9,380 nucleotides of DNA from contig WFQZ01000301.1 of the NCBI GenBank assembly GCA_015486785.1, positions 1-9,380 of the forward strand, in the 5' to 3' direction. The position numbers and the translations under genes are program-made. Below are positions 1 through 7,023 of this stretch, one piece after another (within the stretch, counting starts at the first letter, position 1; each line of letters opens with the position of its first letter). The stretch is from Thermoflexales bacterium. GTDB lineage: Bacteria; Chloroflexota; Anaerolineae; B4-G1; SLSP01. The notes below the pieces were generated by a model, which was not told where the DNA came from, ran no database searches, and saw nothing but the letters and a program-made list of their open reading frames with translations.

Positions 1-294
1 CATCGTCGCTTGCGCCACGATGACCAACACACTTCCGGAGATGAAGGCGCGTTTGCGCCCGATTAGCTCGCTGATGTATCCGGCCCCCAGGGCCACAACC
101 AGCGCGGTGATGGCCGGAACACTGAGGAGCAGGCCCAGAAAGTCCCGCTGGTAGCCCAAGCTGAGGACGTAGAAGTTGAAGAATAGTTGGAAAATCCCCA
201 TGCCGATGCCCTGCAAGGTGGCCACCAGGAGATACAATCTGGCTTGTGGTGAAAATCGCCGAATGTTTTGCCCGTAGAGTTTCAATGCGTGCAT
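1..294 (-). CDS. MFS transporter, N-terminal part (runs off the left edge)
   Basis: This is the first 98 codons of a leftward gene whose 3' end lies outside the window. The ATG (complement of 292-294) sits 6 nt after a GGAGG Shine-Dalgarno site. The protein begins MHALKLYGQNIRRFSPQARL and then has two hydrophobic spans, at about residues 20-46 and 52-74. The loop after the second span reads GYISELIGRKR (residues 72-82), which matches the major facilitator superfamily motif A (G-x-L-x-D-R-x-G-R-K/R) with Glu in place of the usual Asp; a third span begins after it. Family knowledge says this is a secondary transporter of the inner membrane, often a drug or metabolite exporter or sugar/nucleoside porter. 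The substrate cannot be read from this fragment. It has its own promoter with a likely operator (308-353), so its expression is probably controlled by a repressor responding to an effector. Confidence 0.85.
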   Translation of the reverse strand, partial: MHALKLYGQNIRRFSPQARLYLLVATLQGIGMGIFQLFFNFYVLSLGYQRDFLGLLLSVPAITALVVALGAGYISELIGRKRAFISGSVLVIVAQATM

Positions 295-307
295 CCACTC
301 CCTCCAT

Positions 308-330
308 TATAGTTAGCTAGGCTAAGTATA
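308..330. promoter_or_regulatory. Putative repressor operator (23-bp palindrome)
   Basis: The left arm TATAGTTAGC (308-317) and the right arm GCTAAGTATA (321-330) are inverted copies matching at 9 of 10 positions, around the 3-bp centre TAG. The site covers the -10 box and the predicted start of the MFS promoter, where a bound dimer would block RNA polymerase. Size and TTAGC/GCTAA core resemble operators of MarR-type dimeric winged-helix repressors, but the regulator is not in the window, so that family assignment is a guess. Confidence 0.6.
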
Positions 331-353
331 TCTGCGCCGGGTGGATTTGTCAA
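325..353 (-). promoter_or_regulatory. Sigma70-type promoter of the leftward MFS gene
   Basis: On the minus strand the -35 box is TTGACA (353-348, a perfect match) and the -10 box is TATACT (330-325, one mismatch), separated by exactly 17 bp. The expected transcription start is near 318, giving a short leader of about 24 nt before the ATG at 294. The -10 box lies inside the palindrome at 308-330. Confidence 0.8.
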
Positions 354-374
354 CTTTGCGGGCTTCCCTATAAT
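347..374 (+). promoter_or_regulatory. Predicted promoter of rnz
   Basis: The -35 box TTGTCA (347-352, one mismatch) and a perfect -10 box TATAAT (369-374) are 16 bp apart. The expected start is near 381, about 88 nt upstream of the rnz ATG. The -35 box overlaps that of the divergent MFS promoter (348-353), so the two polymerases should compete for this site. Confidence 0.6.
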
Positions 375-468
375 GCCCGTTAGTATTTCATTTGTTCGCT
401 GAAGCTCACAGGGGCGCGGCGTAGCCGGGCCGCTGTTGTGCCTGCCGATCAGGATAACGGAGAATAGC

Positions 469-1470
469 ATGCTAGAATTTGTGATGTTGGGGACTGCCGC
501 CTCGGCGCCTTCGGTGCAGCGGGGCTTGCCTTCGCAGATGGTGCTCTATCAAGACGAGCGGTTTCTGGTGGATTGCGGCGAAGGCACGCAGCGGCAAATC
601 TTGCGCAGCGGTCTGGGCTTCCGCCACTTGACCCGCGTGCTCCTGACCCACGGGCATTTGGATCACATCTTGGGCCTGGGCGGGCTGATTTCGACCTTCG
701 CCCGCTGGGAGGCCGTGCCGCAGTTGGAAATTTACGCCGGGAAACGAGCCTTGGAGCGGGTGGAAGACTTGCTCTTTCGCGTGGTCTTGCGCGGCGCGCC
801 CCTGCCTGTGCCGGTGGACTTGTACGAAGTTCAAGCCGGCGTGCTGCTGGAAAGTGATACCTTTGAAGTCCGTGCTTTTGAAGTGGCTCACCGTGGCCCT
901 GACTGCTTTGGTTACCTGTTCCGTGAGAAACCGCGACGGCCATTCTTGCCCGATAAGGCCGCGGCCCTGGGCGTTCCTCAAGGCCCGGTGCGCCGGGAAC
1001 TGGTGAACGGGCGCAGCATCACGCTGGCGGACGGGCGCGTGATCCATCCCGATGACGTGCTGGGGGCGGAACGCCCCGGCGTGGCGATAGCTTTCACCGG
1101 CGACGTGGCGCGGGTCGATACGCTGGTGGACGAGGTGCGCGGGGCGGATGTGTTGGTCTGCGAGGCCACTTACCTGGAGCGGGATGCGGAGTTGGCCCGT
1201 CGCTTCGGCCACCTGACGGCAGCGCGTGGGGCTTGGCTGGCCCGTGAGGCCGGAGCGCGGCTGTTGGTCTTCAATCACCTTTCACAGCGTTACCGGGTCC
1301 GTGAGCTGCTGGACGAAGCTCATACTTTCTTCCCGGAGGTGGTGGTGGCACGGGATTTCGACCGTTTTACCGTGACGCGCGATAAGATCACCCTAACCCA
1401 CAGCGAATTGCACCGAGATGATCCGGATGTGAAAGGCAAAATTGACAAAGGCGTCTTATTTGCGGTATAA
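469..1470 (+). CDS. rnz: Ribonuclease Z (tRNA 3' endonuclease)
   Basis: RNase Z is a zinc-dependent metallo-beta-lactamase-fold endonuclease that cleaves the 3' trailer of tRNA precursors in the cytoplasm. The 333-residue product carries the family landmarks in order: DCGEGTQRQ (35-43), the zinc motif THGHLDH (60-66; H61, H63, D65, H66), H141 before the FGY turn, a segment at about 155-199 matching the family's arm-following region, D212 (TGD), H248 (GHLTA) and H270 (NHLSQRY). These line up with the zinc and catalytic residues known for the Bacillus subtilis enzyme. The ATG at 469 was chosen because GGAG at 459-462 is 6 nt upstream and the RNase Z homology starts right there; an in-frame TTG at 436 would add 11 unrelated residues. 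Compared with the usual roughly 305-310 residues there is a polar C-terminal tail after about residue 305. No tRNA gene lies nearby. The gene has its own predicted promoter at 347-374. Confidence 0.93.
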   Translation: MLEFVMLGTAASAPSVQRGLPSQMVLYQDERFLVDCGEGTQRQILRSGLGFRHLTRVLLTHGHLDHILGLGGLISTFARWEAVPQLEIYAGKRALERVEDLLFRVVLRGAPLPVPVDLYEVQAGVLLESDTFEVRAFEVAHRGPDCFGYLFREKPRRPFLPDKAAALGVPQGPVRRELVNGRSITLADGRVIHPDDVLGAERPGVAIAFTGDVARVDTLVDEVRGADVLVCEATYLERDAELARRFGHLTAARGAWLAREAGARLLVFNHLSQRYRVRELLDEAHTFFPEVVVARDFDRFTVTRDKITLTHSELHRDDPDVKGKIDKGVLFAV

Positions 1471-1471
1471 T
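1442..1471 (+). promoter_or_regulatory. Consensus sigma70 promoter of the BMP lipoprotein gene
   Basis: TTGACA (1442-1447) and TATAAT (1466-1471), both perfect consensus hexamers, are 18 bp apart. The promoter lies inside the last codons of rnz and its -10 box spans the rnz stop codon. The expected start near 1478 leaves a leader of about 240 nt before the ATG at 1717. A second TTGACA at 1481-1486 has no good -10 partner. Confidence 0.8.
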
Positions 1472-1477
1472 TGAGTC

Positions 1478-1716
1478 CGGTTGACAGACATCAGACATGT
1501 TGCGCTGAATCTATGACCAATGCAAGGACTTCACTTGTGCTCTCGGCAAGATTTGTGGGAGGCAGTTTCTGCACATAGTACACAGTATGTTTCACTTTTG
1601 TCATCTGTGTCCCCTATGGTTAATCCAGCTCGTTTAAGGAGGTGACCCGAAACCATTACTAGATCAGTGTTCTGAATTGCAGATTAGAAATTTCACTATC
1701 TTAAGGAGGATTGAAG
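1478..1716 (+). promoter_or_regulatory. Long 5' leader of the BMP lipoprotein gene
   Basis: About 239 nt separate the predicted start from the lipoprotein ATG. It holds a tandem repeat of CAGACAT (1485-1491 and 1492-1498), an imperfect dyad with ACATA/TATGT ends (1573-1590), a GCAG-TTT-CTGC mini-hairpin (1562-1572), and a 6-bp pairing ATGGTT/AACCAT (1616-1621 with 1651-1656) that would place the sequence AAGGAGGTGA (1636-1645) in its loop. The gene's own Shine-Dalgarno site is AAGGAGGA at 1703-1710. I compared it by eye with TPP, purine, cobalamin and ykkC riboswitches and found no match. It may be an unclassified regulatory leader or simply a long untranslated region. Confidence 0.4.
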
Positions 1717-2835
1717 ATGAAACGCAAGTTCTGGATGTTTTTCTCGCTGTTGACCGTGATTGCGATGTTGCTCTCCGCTTGCGGGGGCAGCAAAGCGACG
1801 GAAGCTCCGACCGCTGCACCGAGCAAGGCCGAACCAATGAAGATCGCCTTCATCTACATCGGCCCGCCCGGTGACCTGGGCTGGACATACGAGCATGATC
1901 GTGCTCGCAAGATCGTGGAACAGAAGTTCGGCGATCAAATCGCTGTGAAGTACATTGAAAGTGTCCCCGAAGGCCCCGATGCGGCTCGCGTGATTCGGCA
2001 GTACGCGCAGCAGGGCTACAAGATGATCTTCACCACCTCATTCGGCTATATGGACCCCACCATTGAAGTGGCGCAGGAGTTCCCCGATGTCTACTTCGAG
2101 CACTGCTCCGGCTACAAAACGGCCCCCAACGTCTCCACCTACTTCGGACGGATGTACCAGCCGCGTTATCTCGCCGGTATCGTCGCCGGGAACATGACCA
2201 AGAACAACAACATCGGCTACGTGGCCGCTTTCCCGATCCCCGAAGTGATCCGAGGCATCAACGCCTTCACGCTGGGCGCTCGCTCCGTGAATCCTGATGT
2301 CAAGGTTCACGTGGTGTGGACCAACACCTGGTACGATCCGGTGAAGGAGCGCGAGGCTGCTGTGGCGTTGCTGGATGCCGGCGCGGACATCATCGCGCAG
2401 CACCAGGACACCACCGAGCCGCAAAAGGCCGCTCAAGAGCGCGGCATGTTGAGCATCGGCTACGACTCCGACATGGGCAAGTTCGTTGGTGATTCGGTAC
2501 TCACTTCCCCCATCTGGAACTGGGCCGCCTACTACGAACAAACGATCCAGAATGCCCTGGACGGCACCTGGAAGAGCCACCAGTACTGGGGCGGCTTGAA
2601 GGACAACGTAGTGCAGTTGGCCGAATTCAGCCCCAAAGTGCCGCAAGACGTGCGCGATCAGGTGGAAGCCGCCAAGCAGAAGATCGTCAGCGGCGATTGG
2701 GACGTATTCTGCGGCCCGATCAACGCCCAAGATGGCAGCGTGCTAGTTCCCGAAGGTCAGTGCATGAGCGACGGGGACTTGCTCGGAATGAAGGTCTTTG
2801 TCGAGGGCGTGGAAGGAACTATTCCACAAAACTAA
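1717..2835 (+). CDS. BMP-family purine/nucleoside-binding lipoprotein
   Basis: This is the extracytoplasmic ligand-binding subunit of an ABC importer, 372 residues long. A lipoprotein signal peptide (MKRKFW start, hydrophobic 7-20) ends in the lipobox LSAC with lipidated Cys22, followed by a Thr/Ala/Pro/Lys linker to about residue 40. The mature domain belongs to the Med/BMP (basic membrane protein) family of PnrA and NupN. Landmarks include IGPPGDLGWTYEHD (48-61), TSFGYMDPT (107-115), RYLAGIVAGNMTK (150-162), AAFPIPEVIRGINAF (170-184), GYDSDM (248-253) and the closing GVEGTIP (364-370). The GD.GWTYxHD subgroup, as I recall, includes the Brucella protein crystallised with adenine, so a purine base or nucleoside is the best substrate guess. 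ATG 1717 follows AAGGAGGA by 6 nt; an upstream in-frame TTG at 1711 directly abuts the Shine-Dalgarno site and is unlikely. Cys332 and Cys349 could form a disulfide. Confidence 0.92.
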   Translation: MKRKFWMFFSLLTVIAMLLSACGGSKATEAPTAAPSKAEPMKIAFIYIGPPGDLGWTYEHDRARKIVEQKFGDQIAVKYIESVPEGPDAARVIRQYAQQGYKMIFTTSFGYMDPTIEVAQEFPDVYFEHCSGYKTAPNVSTYFGRMYQPRYLAGIVAGNMTKNNNIGYVAAFPIPEVIRGINAFTLGARSVNPDVKVHVVWTNTWYDPVKEREAAVALLDAGADIIAQHQDTTEPQKAAQERGMLSIGYDSDMGKFVGDSVLTSPIWNWAAYYEQTIQNALDGTWKSHQYWGGLKDNVVQLAEFSPKVPQDVRDQVEAAKQKIVSGDWDVFCGPINAQDGSVLVPEGQCMSDGDLLGMKVFVEGVEGTIPQN

Positions 2836-2843
2836 GAGTTGCG

Positions 2844-2877
2844 TGCAGGGGACGGTCATACCGTCCCCTGCATTTTT
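2844..2877 (+). terminator. Strong intrinsic terminator after the binding-protein gene
   Basis: A perfect 12-bp GC-rich stem, TGCAGGGGACGG (2844-2855) with CCGTCCCCTGCA (2861-2872), closes a TCATA loop and is followed at once by five T. It lies 8 nt after the lipoprotein stop codon. The ATPase gene starts only 58 nt further on with no clear promoter of its own, so partial read-through is the probable way the permease and ATPase genes are transcribed at a lower level. Confidence 0.9.
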
Positions 2878-2880
2878 CCC

Positions 2881-2913
2881 CAGCCGACGCTTGGCCGGGG
2901 TCGGTTGAACCGA
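2881..2913 (+). other. Structured spacer between terminator and ATPase gene
   Basis: Two mutually exclusive features share this spacer. A perfect 13-bp dyad, TCGGTT-G-AACCGA (2901-2913), could be a protein-binding site. Alternatively, 2881-2888 can pair with 2900-2907 (8 pairs including one G-U) as an RNA hairpin with an 11-nt loop, perhaps shielding the 5' end of processed ATPase-permease mRNA. Neither role is proven. Confidence 0.3.
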
Positions 2914-2935
2914 AAACCTCCGAAAGGCGGGATAG

Positions 2936-4465
<1,530 letters not shown>

Positions 4466-4474
4466 GAGGCTGTG

Positions 4475-5557
4475 ATGCGCATTGTTTTTGAGAAGCGTGA
4501 ATCTATTTCCCATTGGGCGGTTGTGCTGGTGCCCATCATCTCGTTTTTGGTCTCGTTGCTCTTCGGCGCGATCCTGCTGCTGGCTTCCGGTGTCGATCCG
4601 CTGGTCACGTATCAGGCGATGGCCGTGGGCACGTTTGGATCGTGGCACAGTTTCACCGAAACGCTGGTCAAAGCCACGCCGTTGCTCTTTACCAGCCTGG
4701 GCGTCGCCATTGCCTTTCGGATGAAGTTTTGGAACATCGGCGCGGAAGGTCAGTTGGTGTGGGGCGGCGTTGCGGCGGCTTGGGTGGCCTTATTCTGGTC
4801 AAAATCCCTGCCCGGCTGGACGCTGCTGCCGTTGGCCTTGCTGATGGCGTGCGTGGCCGGTGCGATCTGGGCCGGCGTCCCCGCCGCGCTCAAGGCTTAT
4901 CTCAACGTGGACGAGACGCTCACTACCTTGATGCTGAACTATGTGGCGATCCTGTACGCCAAAAATCTGTACTACGGCCCCTGGCGTGATCCGGAGGGCA
5001 TGGGCTTCCCCGGCTCGGCGCAATTCCCCGCTGCCGCGTGGTTGCCGCGCATCACCGGGCGCGTCCACCTGGGATTGATCATCGCGTTAATCTTCGCCTT
5101 TCTCCTGTGGTTTGCCTTCAACCGCACCCGTTGGGGCTTTGAAACGCGCATCATCGGCGAAAATCAAACCGCCGCCCGCTATTTGGGGATCAACATCAAG
5201 CGCAACATCGTGATCGCCCTGCTGATTTCCGGCGCGTTGAGCGGGCTGGCCGGTGCGGGTGAGACCTTGGGCATTGCTCACCGCTTGCAGCAAGGGCTTT
5301 CTATGGGCTACGGCTACACCGCGATCATCATCTCCTGGATGTCGCAACTTAACCCGCTGGCGATCATCTTCGTGGCCGTTCTGATGGCCTCGTTGCTGGT
5401 CGGTGGCGACCAAATCCAGATTATGATGGGCTTACCGGCCTCCGTGGGCGTCGTGCTCCAAGGGATGATCCTCATTCCTATGCTGGCCGGTGGATTGTTT
5501 ACCGAATATCGCTTGCGCATCGTCCGCACCCCCAAGATTGAGGAGGCCAAAGCATGA
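4475..5557 (+). CDS. ABC nucleoside permease, NupP/YufP type (pair 1, first subunit)
   Basis: This integral membrane subunit of 360 residues forms a heterodimeric import channel with the next gene product. The hydrophobic spans lie at about 15-37, 69-83, 93-109, 115-136, 148-166, 198-217, 244-266, 280-312 and 322-345. Family landmarks are FWNIGAEGQ (85-93), LKAYLNVDETLTTLMLNY (139-156), and the cytoplasmic coupling region GENQTAARYLGINIKRN (228-244) followed by SGALSGLAG (252-260). A GTG at 4472 is only 2 nt from the Shine-Dalgarno, so I start at ATG 4475, which is 5 nt after GGAGG (4465-4469); that site overlaps the final base of the ATPase stop codon. The end overlaps the next gene by ATGA. 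A clear paralogue lies at 7024-8130, with roughly 40% identity judged by eye over the C-terminal half. Confidence 0.92.
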   Translation: MRIVFEKRESISHWAVVLVPIISFLVSLLFGAILLLASGVDPLVTYQAMAVGTFGSWHSFTETLVKATPLLFTSLGVAIAFRMKFWNIGAEGQLVWGGVAAAWVALFWSKSLPGWTLLPLALLMACVAGAIWAGVPAALKAYLNVDETLTTLMLNYVAILYAKNLYYGPWRDPEGMGFPGSAQFPAAAWLPRITGRVHLGLIIALIFAFLLWFAFNRTRWGFETRIIGENQTAARYLGINIKRNIVIALLISGALSGLAGAGETLGIAHRLQQGLSMGYGYTAIIISWMSQLNPLAIIFVAVLMASLLVGGDQIQIMMGLPASVGVVLQGMILIPMLAGGLFTEYRLRIVRTPKIEEAKA

Positions 5558-6507
5558 TTGATCTGTTGACTTCAATTTTCGTCATTACCTTGCGGGCGGG
5601 AACTTCGCTGACTTACGCCACCGTTGGAGAAATCTACACCGAACGCTCCGGCATCCTGAACCTGGGTTTGGAGGGGATGATGCTGATGGGGGCGGTCACA
5701 TCGTTTGCCACCTCGTACTACACCCACAACCTGGCCCTCAGCCTGCTGGCGGCCATTCTGGTGGGCGCGATCTTGGCGGCGACGCATGCCTTCCTCACCG
5801 TTACCATGCGTGCCAACCAAGTCGTGAGCGGGTTGAGCATCACCCTGTTCGGCAGCGGGCTGGCGAGCTTCCTCGGCGAGCGGCTGGGGCCGGCCTCCAA
5901 CAACTACAACCTTGTGGGCATGACCGGCTCACGCTTCTCCCCCATCGTGATCCCCGGCCTGAGCCAAATTCCGGTGCTCGGCGCGATGTTTGAACAAGAC
6001 ATCCTCACTTACGCGCTGTACCTTCTGGTGCCGCTGGCCTGGTTCTACCTTTACAAGACCCGCAACGGCTTGAACTTACGTGCCGTGGGCGAAAGCCCGC
6101 AGACGGCAGACGCCATGGGCATTGACGTGGTGAAAACCCGCTACCTGTACACCATCTTGGGCGGGATGCTGGTGAGCTTGGGCGGAGCGCATCTTTCTCT
6201 GGCCTACGCTCCCGGCTGGGCGGAAAACATCACCGGCGGGCGCGGGTGGATCGTCATCGCGCTGGTGATCTTCGCCATGTGGGACCCGGCGCGTGCGCCG
6301 CTCGGCGCGATCCTGTTCGGCGGCATCAACGCCATCCAATTCCGCTTGCAAGCCGGCGGCACGGACATTCCGGCCTCCTATCTGAACATGGCCCCGTACC
6401 TGGCGACGATCCTGGTGCTGATCGCCACCACCTGGTGGGAAAATCTCAGCCATCGCGTCGGCGCACCGGCAGCCTTGGGCTTGGCCTACATGCGAGAGGA
6501 AAAATAG
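5554..6507 (+). CDS. ABC nucleoside permease, NupQ/YufQ type (pair 1, second subunit)
   Basis: This is the second membrane subunit of the importer, 317 residues and mostly hydrophobic. It shows the typical second-subunit signatures ERSGILNLGLEGMMLMGA (30-47), TMRANQVVSGL (84-94), the coupling-loop region LRAVGESPQTADAMGIDV (175-192), and AENITGGRGWIVIALVIF (223-240) followed by MWDP. The ATG lies inside the ATGA overlap with the upstream permease stop and has a Shine-Dalgarno AGGAGG (5541-5546) 7 nt upstream inside the previous gene, so the two subunits are probably translated in a coupled, one-to-one way. It is paralogous to the gene at 8127-9062. The charged tail YMREEK ends 12 nt before the hotdog gene. 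Confidence 0.92.
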   Translation: MIDLLTSIFVITLRAGTSLTYATVGEIYTERSGILNLGLEGMMLMGAVTSFATSYYTHNLALSLLAAILVGAILAATHAFLTVTMRANQVVSGLSITLFGSGLASFLGERLGPASNNYNLVGMTGSRFSPIVIPGLSQIPVLGAMFEQDILTYALYLLVPLAWFYLYKTRNGLNLRAVGESPQTADAMGIDVVKTRYLYTILGGMLVSLGGAHLSLAYAPGWAENITGGRGWIVIALVIFAMWDPARAPLGAILFGGINAIQFRLQAGGTDIPASYLNMAPYLATILVLIATTWWENLSHRVGAPAALGLAYMREEK

Positions 6508-6519
6508 GGAGCGGGATTT

Positions 6520-7017
6520 ATGGATAACATTCCTGCAACGTGGACCTTGCAACCCACCTCGCGCATGTGCTTTGTCTGCGGTCGTGAGAATCCGGTGGGG
6601 CTGCACTTGACCTTTTACGAAGACCGCGAGCAACAACAGGTTATCTGCCCCTTCTCGCTGCCCGATGCTTATCAAGGATACCCCGGCATTGCTCACGGCG
6701 GCATCCTCGCCTCGATTCTGGATGAGGTGTCCGGTCGGGCGGTGATGATCGGGGAAGATCAAGATGTCTTTTGGGTGACGGCGAAGCTGGAAGTGAAGTA
6801 CCGCAAGCCGACTCCCACGGAAACACCGCTCACCGCCGTGGGCTGGGCGATTCGCCGCCGTCGGCACTCAGCCGAGGTGGCCGGAGAGATCCGCTTGCCC
6901 GATGGCACGGTCACGGCGGAAGTGCATGCTATCGTCGTCATCCCCGCGCCGGAAACGCTGCGCGAGTGGGAAGCGGAGCAAGCGTATTGGCGGGTTGAAC
7001 CTCCGTCAAAAGGATAA
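6520..7017 (+). CDS. Hotdog-fold, PaaI/THEM4-like thioesterase family protein
   Basis: This is a small cytoplasmic protein of 165 residues with no signal peptide or membrane span. The N-terminal motif CFVCGRENPVGLHLTF (17-32) and the helix motif IAHGGILASILDEV (57-70) identify the hotdog superfamily of acyl-CoA thioesterases in its PaaI/THEM4-like branch. H59-G60-G61 and D68 occupy the positions usually forming the thioester-binding and catalytic centre. The central helix is followed by beta-strand segments LEVKYRKPTP (90-99), LTAVGWAIRRRRHSAEVAGEIR (104-125) and the VTAEVHAIVVI strand (131-141). Cys17 and Cys20 form a CxxC pair. Family members hydrolyse acyl-CoA thioesters, but substrates cannot be predicted. 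It sits between two permease pairs, 12 nt after the first and 6 nt before the second, with GGGAG (6507-6511) as ribosome site, so it is co-transcribed. A direct role in nucleoside uptake is not known to me. Confidence 0.85.
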   Translation: MDNIPATWTLQPTSRMCFVCGRENPVGLHLTFYEDREQQQVICPFSLPDAYQGYPGIAHGGILASILDEVSGRAVMIGEDQDVFWVTAKLEVKYRKPTPTETPLTAVGWAIRRRRHSAEVAGEIRLPDGTVTAEVHAIVVIPAPETLREWEAEQAYWRVEPPSKG

Positions 7018-7023
7018 ATTCTT

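Noticed and set aside
436..468. Upstream TTG start for RNase Z adding 11 residues
   Set aside because: No Shine-Dalgarno at the right distance; the added residues are not part of the family fold, while ATG 469 has GGAG 6 nt upstream.
472..1278. Long open frame on the minus strand inside rnz
   Set aside because: It is antisense to a gene with all RNase Z catalytic motifs; its His/Gln/Arg-rich translation is typical of a GC-rich shadow frame. The same holds for long antisense frames under the ATPase (3059-4300), the first lipoprotein (2038-2730) and the permeases.
1481..1510. Second promoter starting from TTGACA at 1481-1486
   Set aside because: At 16-18 bp spacing only poor -10 candidates occur (e.g. 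CTGAAT), whereas TTGACA-TATAAT just upstream is perfect.
1478..1716. Known riboswitch (purine, TPP, cobalamin, ykkC) in the lipoprotein leader
   Set aside because: None of the conserved core sequences of these classes could be found by eye.
2905..2933. Internal promoter before the ATPase gene with TTGAAC as -35
   Set aside because: No recognisable -10 hexamer at 16-19 bp; the GC-rich CGGGAT region is a poor match.
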